A stretch of DNA of 64,000 bases from Mnemiopsis leidyi. Taxonomy: Eukaryota; Ctenophora; Tentaculata; Lobata; Bolinopsidae. Under the pieces are notes generated by a model. The model saw only the letters and a program-made list of their open reading frames with translations, did no database searches and was not told the DNA's origin. The position numbers and the translations under genes were made by a program. The stretch is taken from the NCBI GenBank assembly GCA_000226015.1, contig JH152902.1:112502-176501 (forward strand). The letters run 5' to 3'. Positions 25,501 to 33,095 of the stretch are shown piece after piece (position 1 is the stretch's first letter; the number at the start of each line of letters is the position of its first letter).

Positions 25501-28500
25501 CTGGGGAATGGAATTTTGTTATTCGACTTTATTGTAAACTTACCACATACTTTCTCAAAACCTTGGGTTATTGATCGGTGTAGACCAAAATGCTCAAATG
25601 CAGTGTTTCACGTGTGCCTTTTCGATGGACATTTTCTTAAAAGATTACATTTTCTTTATTTATTTTTTTAAGAAAATGTCCGTCCAGGCTCAATTCTTTA
25701 CACTCAAGTCAATATGTTCGTTTAATACGTCCTCTTGATCCAATAAGCACTTGTCACCTCTGGTGAAGAACAGCTAAAAAACTGCAAATCCCTAAAAAGT
25801 TTTATAAAGAATCTGGACTTACCCGTGTTGCTTAGCTCTCTGACTGAGTAGTCTCCCTTCACGATCTCAACTGAGATACCGGACTCGGTGGATAACGCCC
25901 ACTTTGAGACTTCGTCAGAGTTGGAAGTGTAGGCGGCGTAGTTTATCGAGATTACAGTTTTGTCTGCGTCTCCATCCCTTGCTCCATCTTCTTGCCTTTT
26001 TTTACGGTATTTACCCTGAGAGGTTATTGGTTAACTGTGTGATGAAATAAGCAATCATTGAACAATGAACATCGTTGATCATTACTAACCATATTATATA
26101 TCATTAATCATTACTAACGATATTATCAACAATTGAAGTGTCGCTTTTGGATCCCGGGCAGCCCCGATATTCCGATATTCGACATAGTTGAAAGTAAGTA
26201 AAGCTTTAAACTGCGTGATTTTTACTTATTTTACCGTGAATTTTCAAGCAAATCAAATTACATCCAAAACAATACATCTTCAAACCAAGTTTATAACCAA
26301 ACCAAAGCGTTCACTAACCGAATTCCCACACAATTCAACATTTTCTTTGAAGGACGCGTACATCTCGTGGTTGCTACTTCCAGCAATAACATCCTCAAAA
26401 GTCAACCACGCAACCGTCTTCCTCCTCTCATCACATATTTCCGTCTTGGACGTTTCCATCATCATGAGGGGGCTGTAAAACTGATTATATATAACCAAGT
26501 TGTTGATCTGTCCAGTCCAGCGACCAGTTGATGGGGTCACAGTGTATGGTTTGTCTGCGGTCATAGCTGCCCCAACTATTAGTTTTCCAGTGGACGGCAG
26601 GTTGATCTTGCGACTGTTTGCGTCTGAAGTAGATCGTGCTTGTTATTTTCCTGTATTTAATAACTCCGGAGTCATTGACAACATTATAGGCCTCTCACAA
26701 TTAGTTGGCCTACTGCCAGCGCAGCATGCAGACATTGCAGACTGTTATTAAAAACCTGTTGTATAGAATACACGATCGGTTTTAGTAGAGAATTCGAATA
26801 TGAAGTTTACAGTATCTCACATATTTACTAGATGCTCGTTATGAAACATGACTATTAAATACACCACGACACACAAATAGTGGCATATACACCAAACAAA
26901 CACCAAACATACAACAAACAAACACCAAACATACTGCACCAGAGACCACGACTCACAAGTATAGTGGAATATACACCAAACAAACAACAAACAAACACCA
27001 AACATACTGCACCGGAGACCACGACTCACAAGTATAGTGGAATATACACCAAACAAACAACAAACAAACACCAAATATACTGCACCAGAGACCACGACTC
27101 ATGCAAGTATAGTGGAATATACACCAAACACACACTTACAACTATTCTTTCCGGCGATCAGTTCGCCGCTTATCGCCAGATCGATCCTCCCCGTGACTTT
27201 CTCCCATCTCAGACAAATGTAGCTGGTAATGAGACTGTTGTCCAGGTCGAAGTATTCAGGGAACCCGGCAATATAGACTGTCAGGTAGGTTCTTTCTGTC
27301 GTCTTCTCTGGGGGAAAGATCAGTTTCAAGTTGTTAATTACCTGTTGATTTTTCACATATAATATTTTGTTTACATTTATTGTTTAATGATGAAGAACAA
27401 GTCTTGCTATAATTTTTGAGCTATGTTAATGTCATTCCTAAGCAAATTGGATAAGACCGAGCCTGTAGGTCATCAATTTTCATTTCTGTTAAAGCCCTGT
27501 TTAATTCCTATCTCGATCCTGTTTAATCCCTGATTCCCTGTTTTAATTATCTTCATTCCTGTTAAATCCCTGTTTTATTCATCTTCATTTCTGTTAAATC
27601 CCTGTTTAATTCCTATCTCATTCCTGTTAAATCCCTGTTTAATTCCTATCTCATTCCTGTTAAATCCCCGTTTTATTCATCTTCATTTCTGTTAAATCCC
27701 TGTTTTATTCATCTTCATTCCTGTTAAATCCCTGTTTAATTCCTATCTCATTCCTGTTAAATCCCTGTTTTATTCATCTTCATTTCTGTTAAATTCCTGT
27801 TTTATTCATCTTTATTCCTGTTAAATCCCTGTTTTATTCCTGTTAAATTCGTGTTTAATTCCTATCTCATTCCTGTTAAATCCCTGTTTTATTCATCTTC
27901 TATTTTTGTTAAATCCCTGTTTTATTCATCTTCATTTCTGTTAAATCCCTGTTTTATTCATCTTCATTCCTGTTAAATCCCTGTTTAATTCCTATCTCAT
28001 TCCTGTTAAATCCCTGTTTAATTCCTATCTCATTCCTGTTAAATCCCTGTTTAATTCCTATCTCAATCCTGTTAAATCCCTGTTTTATTCATCTTCATTC
28101 CTGTTAAATCCCTGTTTAATTCCTATCTCATTCCTGTTAAATCCCTGTTTAATTCCTATCTCATTCCTGTTAAATCCCTGTTTAATTCCTATCTCAATCC
28201 TGTTAAATCCCTGTTTTATTCATCTTCATTCCTGTTAAATTCCTGTAAACACCTATTTACATCCTGTTAAATTCAATGTAAGATGAGAAACCTGTAGCGA
28301 TGTATATATCTTTGCCAGTGATGGAAGTGGTGCCAGTATAGTGAAGCAATACACCCGATCCGGAGGCAGCCCAACACAACGTCAGCTTGTTCAAGATGGA
28401 AGCTTTTTCTATTTTTAGTTGGGAGTAATCGGTATTGGAAGTAAATTTCAGGGCTTTGCCTGCAAACCCTGAAATAAAGACATTCAGGATATCTAAGAGT

Positions 28501-31500
28501 TGATTTTAAGAGGAAAAATTACTTTGAGTTGTTGATATAAAGGTTATACTTTAATAATTTTCTAACATCGTGGTAATTCAACATCTCAACCAAAATATGG
28601 TTGAGAACCAAGTTTGTACTTACCACCAGAACCAACATTACAGACAAGCGAACCCCCAGGAGACTTCCCCAAGTCCCAACTACCATCTTTGTTCAGACGG
28701 ACAGGAGTGTCTTTACTCGGAGCTGTGATAACTGAACTCCAGTTACTGTAGTTTATCCCACTTTCTCCCTCTGTAGCCCATTCGTCTGTTGTGCCTGCCC
28801 TCAAATCTTGGAGATAAGCAGATTCCGTGCACGTGGATGTAGAGCAACTGAAGTTTGTTTTAGTCATGAGTTGAATACTTAGCTTAATCTCATTCTAAAA
28901 GGATTGGTCGAGTATAGTTATATTTGACCGTTTCGAACTAATAGATTTTAAAAATTAATTAATTAATAAATTATTTTACTTGGCAATGAAGGTGTTGGCA
29001 GACGTGATCGCTTTAGCGGCTAGGCGATTATTAAATTCGTTCTTTACTTTAGCTTTAGAGCAAGAAGCCTCGGTTGGGTTTTTAAACAAGGCTACAATTT
29101 CTGAAAGTTGGGATTAATAAATTAAAAGATTCTGTCACTGTTAAATGATCTATACGCATTAAATAATTGATATGCATCAAACCTAAGTCATGAAAACATA
29201 TTTTTCCCTTAGAAAAAAGAAATAACATTGAACACATCTCACTGGAATTAACCAAAAGACCGGAAGGATTGCTCTCTCTGCTTACCTGAATTATGATATT
29301 CGCACTCCTTTTCCCAGTCATCAGTACAGCTTTGTTCCCCTTCACAGTGGTAACTAATCGTCTCTCCACTGTCACACAAGTAGGTGGTTACAAGGTCCAC
29401 TGATCCGGTGGGCGTGGCTTTCTCTTCAAGATGATAAGTGTTACTCAAATACACAGATAAAGTGTAACATAAACACTTACAGTGCTTAACTGTTATTCAG
29501 CAGTACTTATTCACTTATTCAGCATGAAATCTAGTGTCACCTTCTTTATACTGTTAAGTATATAGCACCACTTCTTTTGTTAAAAGCTCGAAAGTTAGAT
29601 CAAGTGAAAATAAGGAGCATGGAAAGGAAATGTACAAAATCAATCTAATCGTCACACAGCACCTACCCTCGCACATTGAAGGTAGGACAACGTATCTGAT
29701 GGTGCTGTTGTCTCCTTCACTCAACATCAGCTGTCTCAGATACGTCACCAGGAAGTGATGGTCCATGTCCAGGTCTGAGGGGCTGGGGTACCCTTCTTTA
29801 CCGCACTGAGAGAGGTAGCTTCTCATCTCCCCCTCCCGGTCTAATATCTATTGGAGGTCGGGGTGTAAGTAAGTAAAATTATTTAAAGATAGGGGTGTTA
29901 GTAAGTGAAATTATTTAAAGATAGGGGTGTTAGAAATTGTTTTATAATCATCTCCCCCTCCCGGTCTAATATCTGTCGGAGGTCGGGGTGTAAGTAAGTA
30001 AAGTTATTTAAAGATAGGGGTGTTAGTAAGTGAAATTATTTAAAGATAGGGGTGTAAGTGAGTAAAATTATTTAAAGATAGGAGTGTTAGGAATTGTTTT
30101 ATAAGAGAAAACAACGCTAATGAGATAAGTAATATATAGTTAAGGAAAGCCAACAAATAAGGGCAACTTTTTGTAAAACGAGAAGATCAAGGCTGATAGT
30201 CAACATTTAAAGTAAGAAAGTAGTCTGAAGTACCTTGTTGTAAACAATAACGTTCTTAACGTTGCTGGTAGCGGTAATATCCCATCCGGACACAGCCTTT
30301 TTGGAGGTAACAGATTCTTTGTGCTTTGTAAACTCTTTAGTTAAGGCATCGTAAATATATGTCTGATACTGTAATTGTAACACTTATTAGTTATCAGTCT
30401 ATTATATGCTTATATAAAATATTTTGTTATTTTGTATCAGGTTTTTTGGGAGGATTCGATTAGTTAGGTTCCCTATTGATTGCAATAACACGTCTCCCAA
30501 TTATTCTAACACAAAGCAGCATTAAAGAAATAAAGAACTTATATAACAACTGCCTACCACGAGATTCTTGTAGTTGTATGTTGTACAGTAAAATCCTTTG
30601 GAGGTGATGTTCAAACCTTCTGTCCCAGTACCATCTATAAAAGAAGGTCGAGCAATTAAGCCACCAAAAGTGTAAAAGCAGAGGGTGTGATTTTTGCTTG
30701 GATCGGTCGGAATAAATAATTCCTGTCTGTCTGATAACGCCATTCTCGAATAAACTGAAAGATGAATTGTTTGAAGTTATTCATCCTCTTGTTAAAGCAT
30801 AAAAAAGTTTAATTCAATGGTGTCGCGATTGATTTACGGTCTGCTCCACTTAACAAATTTTAGCTCCACTTAACAAATTTTTTTGAAACATGACAAGGAG
30901 AAAATACAGGAACAAAACACTCTAACAGATGCAAATTGCCGCCAATGCTTGGGACCTAGTCGTAGCACGTTTAACTAGCCCCCTCAGAACTTCATCCTAG
31001 TGTCAATAACTGTATTTAATTTGATAGTGTTGAAATAGTTGAAAACTCAGCGATATCGAGATCATACCAAATTGACAGAAGTTTACCTCCTTTAGCAGAG
31101 CAGCGCATTTCATCAGAGAAATCCGCACAATCCGGCTCACCGTCACAAGCAATTTTTTTCTCTTTGCAGTCATCTGCAATGAAATTGTTATCAATAATAC
31201 ATTGCTTTAGATTCTATTAAACTAGCGTGGCAAATGTTTGATTTTCTTGTTTAACTATTTGATCATCCAATCATAAGAACGGTCATAACAACATAAGAAC
31301 GGTCATACATACCCGAAACAGTTACTTCGAAGTTGACGTTGAAGTCAATTATTGCAGAAGCTCCTCCTATATACAGCAGCTTAACTTTATCGGGATTACG
31401 GTACACACTCATTCCTTTAATCTTGAAATTTCCGCTCGCTGGATCAAGCTCTCTGGATTTTATCCATGGCATGCCCCCCCATCCTGAAACTAGCAGACAA

Positions 31501-32537
31501 AAAATATTAAGTTTCCTATTAGTTGAGCTTTCATCTATTTAAAGGAAAATACTCATGGCACAGTTATCTTGGCCCTGAATGATATAAATTATCAGCCAAG
31601 ATTTGAAACTTTTCTCTTAAATGAAAAGTTAAGCGTCCGTTGGTACGGCTGCTAAGATTTAAGGCCGGCCAACTGAAGTCGAGAACCTGAGGAACAACAA
31701 AAAACAGCTTAAAAACACGCATATTAGAAATTTAAAGATACGTCAAATAATATTTACCGATAGATCCATGAACGACACTGTAAGATAAATTCCCTTCCAT
31801 AAAAGTTGGTAATTTCTCCATGATCACTGAGAAGTCAGATCCTCCCACTGTAAACCGGCCTTCTATCGTGTCCATCAAATAAGATCTCGAGGCTATCGTT
31901 TTCACTGAACGGATTTAGCGATTTAATTGTGATTATTTTGTAAATTGTTTGAGAAATCCTCGCAGTAATCGCAGTAATCGTGGTCTACTTACACGTGACA
32001 GTATGATAAACTGATTGTCCGAAACCAAATAGGACACTCATGTCAGTGAAAGACACTTAAAAAAGCGTAAAATCCTTCACAAACCAGCAATCAGAACGGC
32101 CGAATAACAAGTTAAGTTTTGATTGAGTGTCTGATGATTCATCTCATATAATCCTCCATCATCTTGTGTGACGGAAGATTTGATGAAGGAGTATGTGTTG
32201 TTTGTCACTTGGAATTCACCATCCGTTACCAGCTTTCCGTCCCTGAGAAATGGAGAAAAACAATAAAAAAGGAACCATTTTAGCAGGATTTGTCTTGAAT
32301 TATATTATACTTTCCAAATTACTCCCTAAATTACTTTCCAAATTACTTCTAAATTACTCTCTAAGTTTGAAGAATATACTATAAATTTATTCCATGTGAT
32401 CTGTCACTTTTTTCTGAATCCAATAAAACCGTACTTAGTGATATTGACGAATGTTGAGTCTTGCGGAAGCTCGAAAGTTAAATTTAACTTTTCTCCAGGA
32501 CTTAGAACAATGCCTTTACTTGAAGCTTTGCACGTTT
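13178..32537 (-). CDS. adhesion G-protein-coupled receptor with a large mosaic ectodomain (36 exons, 5' end incomplete)
   Basis: Exons in transcript order: 32537-32435, 32242-32109, 32055-31993, 31904-31758, 31615-31553, 31483-31313, 31173-31087, 30754-30558, 30362-30234, 29847-29667, 29423-29286, 29100-28980, 28847-28624, 28468-28292, 27307-27140, 26623-26319, 26015-25823, 25500-25358, 24859-24751, 24511-24377, 24078-23879, 23286-23090, 22755-22577, 22329-22135, 21928-21803, 21304-21195, 20987-20884, 20694-20588, 20126-19974, 19369-19270, 19097-18960, 18534-18396, 18180-18084, 16523-16472, 16241-16124, 13597-13178. Every junction has GT/AG ends and phases match throughout, giving about 1,807 codons without a stop. 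The GAIN domain, GPS and family B2 seven-helix bundle identify an adhesion GPCR: a surface receptor autocleaved at the GPS and signalling through G proteins via its tethered peptide. The pentraxin plus HormR plus GAIN order recalls the ADGRG4/G6 and ADGRD groups, but the LDLa repeats differ, so no orthologue is named. The 5' exon with signal peptide was not joined securely. Confidence 0.9.
13620..13880. repeat. 20-21 bp minisatellite (TTAGTTGAAATATCAACAC)n
   Basis: About 12 copies abutting the terminal exon's intron end. The real intron end, read on the plus strand as GATATCTGTCAACACGTTAGTT, equals the unit GATATCAACACGTTAGTT with CTG inserted. It was therefore seeded from the intron end, but the acceptor actually used lies about 11 bp further on. 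Confidence 0.92.
13890..14040. mobile_element. fold-back MITE, about 150 bp with arms of about 50 bp
   Basis: CAGAATTCTTGGGGAG...TCGTAAAATTTTTCTCATCATG and its near reverse complement CATGAAAG...GACTTCTCCCCAAGAATTCTG bracket TGTGACAGCGATTGTCCAATGAGG. The same CAATCGCTGTCACATG core occurs near 18840, 42730, 46030 and 50560, so it is a family. It lies in the last intron of the receptor gene. Confidence 0.8.
14170..14405. repeat. GC-rich dispersed repeat with short inverted ends
   Basis: A segment with ACCAACCCAACCCAGGGAAG at the left and AGTGGGTTGGTAAC at the right, much more GC-rich than the intron around it. No A/B box or transposase was recognised. Probably an inserted non-autonomous element. 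Confidence 0.45.
16124..16523 (-). CDS. receptor gene, two membrane-proximal tail exons
   Basis: Exons 16523-16472 (52 bp) and 16241-16124 (118 bp) join the seventh helix to the terminal exon in phase. They encode a Ser/Asn/Thr-rich linker beginning DTSGLSSSNSG and ending KFNNVYSN, with no fold expected. The intron between 18084 and 16523 is about 1.56 kb. It holds a 33-35 bp tandem repeat (16960-17080) and a duplicated segment of about 40 bp (17250-17345). Confidence 0.82.
16955..17345. repeat. intronic tandem repeats in the receptor gene
   Basis: Three copies of a 33-35 bp unit containing CTCGGAATCTAAATCTTAAG lie at about 16960-17080. Two near-identical copies of a 40-bp unit (TTCTTCTAGAGTTATAATAA...) lie at about 17260-17340. 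No splice junction is included in either. Confidence 0.85.
18084..20987 (-). CDS. receptor gene, seven-transmembrane bundle (seven exons)
   Basis: Exons 20987-20884 (TM1, IITIAGCTLSIIGLLATIIG), 20694-20588 (TM2, HIGLSTSLLFAYIFLLIG), 20126-19974 (TM3, HFCFLSAFCWMLCEAVNLYL), 19369-19270 (TM4, VTPLVIVLITTIVEF), 19097-18960 (CWLDHKARM and TM5), 18534-18396 (TM6, LIGLSWILGFFALG, and the start of TM7) and 18180-18084 (end of TM7 and first tail residues). Family B2 signatures are present: FLSAFCWMLCE in TM3, the second-loop Cys-Trp-Leu, a Trp in TM6 (LSWILG), and FALCNSLQGVLI in TM7. The TM3 Cys and second-loop Cys would form the conserved disulfide. The set is complete, so a functional receptor is expected. 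Confidence 0.94.
18575..18745. mobile_element. palindromic TAGCTAAA-rich element
   Basis: Intronic stretch built from inverted copies of GGACTATTTAGCTAAA and AACGGACTATTTAGC, which read as reverse complements of one another across the block. Best explained as a small fold-back MITE. No coding capacity. Confidence 0.6.
19370..19692 (-). repeat. five extra copies of the TM4 exon start and its acceptor
   Basis: The first 38 or so bases of the TM4 exon, with the preceding TTTCAG acceptor, recur five times upstream of the real exon, arranged as 71-bp and 42-bp units. The core GGTGTTACTGAAATAAT (plus-strand reading) occurs six times in all including the real one. Some units also copy about 30 bp of the intron end. 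Copies are nearly identical. The 42-bp unit would keep frame, the 71-bp unit would not. Confidence 0.92.
20160..20585. repeat. GTTAACAT-rich tandem repeat filling an intron
   Basis: The intron between the TM2 and TM3 exons is almost wholly made of degenerate units such as TATTGTTAACATGTAAACAT, rich in the palindrome GTTAAC. The array runs right up to the donor of the TM2 exon (GTATGTTTAAATG on the minus strand), which resembles the unit. Confidence 0.88.
21195..23286 (-). CDS. receptor gene, GAIN domain and GPS autocleavage site (five exons)
   Basis: Exons 23286-23090, 22755-22577, 22329-22135, 21928-21803 and 21304-21195. The first is helical in character (GAIN subdomain A) and ends in a lysine/glutamate-rich stretch. 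The others are beta-rich (subdomain B). The GPS reads CQFWDMSSG, then WSSEG, then CMSDHLTNFAILI. Cleavage is expected between Leu and Thr of HLT, exposing the tethered agonist TNFAILINPSN. Typical GPS motifs have four cysteines. Here only two are seen: the usual Cys after Gly is Met, and the Cys-x-Cys is Cys-Met-Ser. The acceptor of exon 22755 has a poor pyrimidine tract but is fixed by phase. The HLT triad is intact, so cleavage remains plausible. Confidence 0.92.
21545..21802 (-). repeat. six decoy copies of a splice donor, 40-41 bp units
   Basis: The junction AGTTGGAG|GTAAGTT of the exon ending at 21803 (minus strand) is repeated six more times in the following intron at 40-41 bp spacing, each with the same flanking AACTAGTTCTTTTT-type sequence. 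Five copies keep the donor exactly. One has T for the last exonic G. Confidence 0.93.
22795..22860. repeat. short tandem repeat near an acceptor
   Basis: About 2.5 copies of TTTTGGGAGTTAATTTTACTTCTG, just upstream of the 22755 exon acceptor on the minus strand. The acceptor itself is not included. Confidence 0.8.
22906..23089 (-). repeat. decoy donor array, 28-31 bp units
   Basis: The junction CTGCTAAAAA|GTGAGT of the exon ending at 23090 recurs six times downstream in the intron. Each copy is followed by TTCTGCAGAAATAT-like spacer. Some copies are degenerate (AAAGCGGG or AAAAGTAGG instead of AAAAGTGAG). The outermost copy also copies the exonic TAAAACTGCT. Confidence 0.88.
23545..23660 (+). 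mobile_element. tRNA-derived SINE fragment (intronic)
   Basis: GGCCGGTAGCTCAATTTGCAGAGCAC resembles a tRNA head with a pol III A box. CGGATCATACCC fits a decayed B box, followed by CGGCACGGTGCCGGTCC. The tRNA stem does not close properly and the B box is poor, so it is a SINE or tRNA pseudogene rather than a working tRNA. It lies in the receptor intron, opposite to the gene's strand. Confidence 0.6.
23879..24511 (-). CDS. receptor gene, HormR-type domain (two exons)
   Basis: Exons 24511-24377 and 24078-23879 join inside a Cys codon. The pattern is Trp-Pro-x-Thr (LEWPATELPGE), ATCPYGN, IGLATRTC, GWSGSSKNDMC. This matches the hormone-receptor domain consensus (W-P-x-T-x-G, C-P, A-x-R-x-C, G-x-W, C) that precedes GAIN in many adhesion GPCRs. 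Four or five cysteines would form the domain's disulfides. The second exon continues into helical sequence ending EYANTINQ, which leads into the GAIN domain. Confidence 0.85.
24211..24376 (-). repeat. two perfect extra copies of an exon end plus donor, 62-bp units
   Basis: Units start at 24211, 24273 and 24335 and appear identical. Each holds the last 20 or so exonic bases of the HormR exon (TGGAGAGGTTACCGCAACTT on the minus strand), the donor GTAAGT and about 39 bp of intron. The last copy is the authentic junction. Perfect identity points to a very recent expansion, or to an assembly artefact. Confidence 0.95.
24751..26015 (-). CDS. receptor gene, beta-rich module before HormR (three exons)
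   Basis: Exons 26015-25823, 25500-25358 and 24859-24751. The sequence starts GKYRKKRQEDG, a basic linker, then has alternating beta-type segments (KTVISINYAAYTS, ISVEIVKGDYSV, LCITGSGTLLDD, YHVEIAAYSTGMTSFEIG). The pattern is compatible with a jelly-roll or concanavalin-like fold but no family is recognised. It lies between the pentraxin-like domain and HormR. Confidence 0.8.
24860..25075 (-). repeat. decoy acceptor array beside exon 24859
   Basis: The real acceptor TTTCAG|ATTGAAGCTGGTA recurs three times upstream in the intron as TTTCAG or TTTTAG followed by ATTAAAGCTG(G/A)TA. Units are about 60-70 bp, with the spacer AGTTCTGTGTATTTTA. Each copy therefore repeats about 14 bases of exon plus the intron end. 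Confidence 0.9.
25150..25310. repeat. 16-bp microsatellite (TATCATTATCATTATT)n
   Basis: About ten near-perfect copies in the receptor intron. It creates a spurious open frame of IIIIYHYHYLSLSLF type. Confidence 0.95.
25622..25688. repeat. hairpin, 16-bp inverted repeat
   Basis: GGACATTTTCTTAAAA and its reverse complement TTTTAAGAAAATGTCC flank about 25 bp of AT-rich loop. Probably a small fold-back element or its remnant. Confidence 0.7.
26319..28468 (-). CDS. receptor gene, pentraxin/LamG-like domain (three exons)
   Basis: Exons 28468-28292, 27307-27140 and 26623-26319. Pentraxin-type features appear in order: FAGKALKFTSN, LTLCWAASGSGVLLHYTG (first Cys), SYICLRWEKVTGRIDLAISG (second Cys with Trp), LPSTGKLIVGAA, and a W-x-G-x-I-x-N-x-x-I-Y motif (RWTGQINNLVIYN), ending with EICDERRKTVAWLTF. 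This is the layout of pentraxin and LamG lectin folds, with two cysteines positioned as in pentraxins. Ligand unknown. A pentraxin-like domain N-terminal to HormR-GAIN is known in the ADGRG4/ADGRG6 receptors, supporting the assignment. Confidence 0.85.
26880..27130. repeat. 73-bp minisatellite, about 3.5 copies
   Basis: Units contain ACCACGACTCACAAGTATAG and CACCAAACAAACAACAAAC. It lies in the intron and ends within about 10 bp of the donor of the 27140 exon. The unit resembles the flanking intron but does not clearly include the donor. Confidence 0.92.
27480..28250. repeat. long minisatellite, interspersed 30-40 bp units
   Basis: About 770 bp of intron is made of CCTGTTAAATCCCTGTTTTATTC-like units in two alternating variants (TTCATCTTCATT and TTCCTATCTCATT), giving a higher-order pattern. 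Confidence 0.95.
28624..29423 (-). CDS. receptor gene, second LDLa-like repeat and cysteine-bearing region (three exons)
   Basis: Exons 29423-29286, 29100-28980 and 28847-28624. The first encodes YLCDSGETISYHCEGEQSC followed by TDDWEKEC, which resembles an LDL receptor class A repeat (Cys spacing and acidic end), though the calcium cage is not fully canonical. Next comes a helical part (KAKVKNEFNNRLAAKAI) and a segment with NCSTSTCTES, NYSNWSSVITAP, NKDGSWDLGKSPG and LVCN, of unassigned family. Several N-x-S/T sites are present. The acceptor of 29423 (TTGAAG) is weak and chosen by phase. Confidence 0.75.
29667..30754 (-). CDS. receptor gene, unassigned extracellular region (three exons)
   Basis: Exons 30754-30558, 30362-30234 and 29847-29667, joined in phase. 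The region begins YSRMALSDRQELFIP, has Cys residues in LCFYTFGG and FYCTTYNY, then a helical part (YDALTKEFTKHKE), and ends DMDHHFLVTYLRQLML and VVLPSMCE. No domain family is recognised. It lies between the two LDLa repeats, so it is extracellular. Confidence 0.78.
29848..30110 (-). repeat. duplicated exon start plus acceptor and intron, about 118-bp unit
   Basis: The exon start CTCCCGGTCTAATATCT (plus-strand reading) and about 90 bp of adjoining intron are duplicated at about 29950. The intronic part itself contains repeats of ATTATTTAAAGATAGGGGTG. The duplicate acceptor reads CGACAG where the authentic one reads CAATAG, so the decoy looks like the better splice site. Confidence 0.88.
31087..31173 (-). 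CDS. receptor gene, LDL-receptor class A repeat (single exon)
   Basis: This 87-bp exon encodes DCKEKKIACDGEPDCADFSD followed by EMRCSAK. It has the signature I-A-C-D-G-x-x-D-C-x-D-x-S-D-E-x-x-C with the acidic calcium-binding cluster intact. LDLa repeats bind calcium and often protein ligands. Only four of the usual six cysteines lie in this exon. The others may come from flanking sequence or be absent. Confidence 0.92.
31313..32537 (-). CDS. receptor gene, N-terminal Ig-like and beta-rich region (six exons)
   Basis: Exons 32537-32435, 32242-32109, 32055-31993, 31904-31758, 31615-31553 and 31483-31313. The first two form an Ig-like pattern: TCKASSKGIVLSPGEKLNLT, KDGKLVTDG, SVTQDDGGLYE (a D-x-G-x-Y motif). 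The cysteine usually following Tyr is missing. Then follow beta-type stretches (RFTVGGSDFSVIM, SWLIIYIIQGQDNC, RWGGMPWIKS, FKIKGMSVYRNP, LLYIGGASAIIDF) that I cannot assign. All phases fit, including the short 63-bp exons. Confidence 0.72.
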
Positions 32538-32627
32538 CTGGAATATTTGATAATTGTGATGGAGATTAAGAGTTTAGTTTATAAGATTTATTTCATCCCC
32601 ACCTCAGAAAGTTTATACTGGACTGAG

Positions 32628-33095
32628 TAGTGTACAGTGTATTTGTAGAGTGTATTTTGTAGAGTGTATTTTGTAGAGTGTATTTTGTAGAGTGTATTTT
32701 GTAGAGTGTCTTTTGCACATTGTATTTTGTAGAGTGTATGTTTTTAGCATGTATTTTGTTAAGTGTATTTCGTACAGTGTATCTTGTAGAGTTCATGTTT
32801 GTAGTGTTCATGTTTTTAGAGTGTATTTTGTACATGGTATTTTGTTCAGTTCATGTTTTTAGAATGTATTTTGTGAAGTGTATTTTGTAGAGTGTATTTT
32901 GTACAGTGTATTTTGTACAGTGTATTTTGTAGAGTGTATTTTGTAGAGTGTATTTTGTACAGTGTATTTCGTACAGTGTATCTTGTAGAGTTCATGTTTT
33001 TAGTGTTCATGTTTTTAGAGTGTATTTTGTACATGGTATTTTGTTCAGTTCATGTTTTTAGAATGTATTTTGTGAAGTGTATTTTGTACATTAAA
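32628..33095. repeat. 14-15 bp minisatellite (TATTTTGTAGAGTG)n
   Basis: About 30 copies with variants GTACAGTG and GTTCATGTTTTTA, and two longer blocks of about 200 bp that are near-duplicates of each other. Upstream of the first placed receptor exon. Open frames on both strands here are repeat artefacts. Confidence 0.93.

Noticed and set aside
31616-31686. Extension of the 31553-31615 exon to a further upstream acceptor (frame VLDFSWPALN...)
   Set aside because: It would force a frame conflict at both ends. The acceptor TTTCATTTAAG at 31616 gives a perfect phase fit, so no frameshift is needed.
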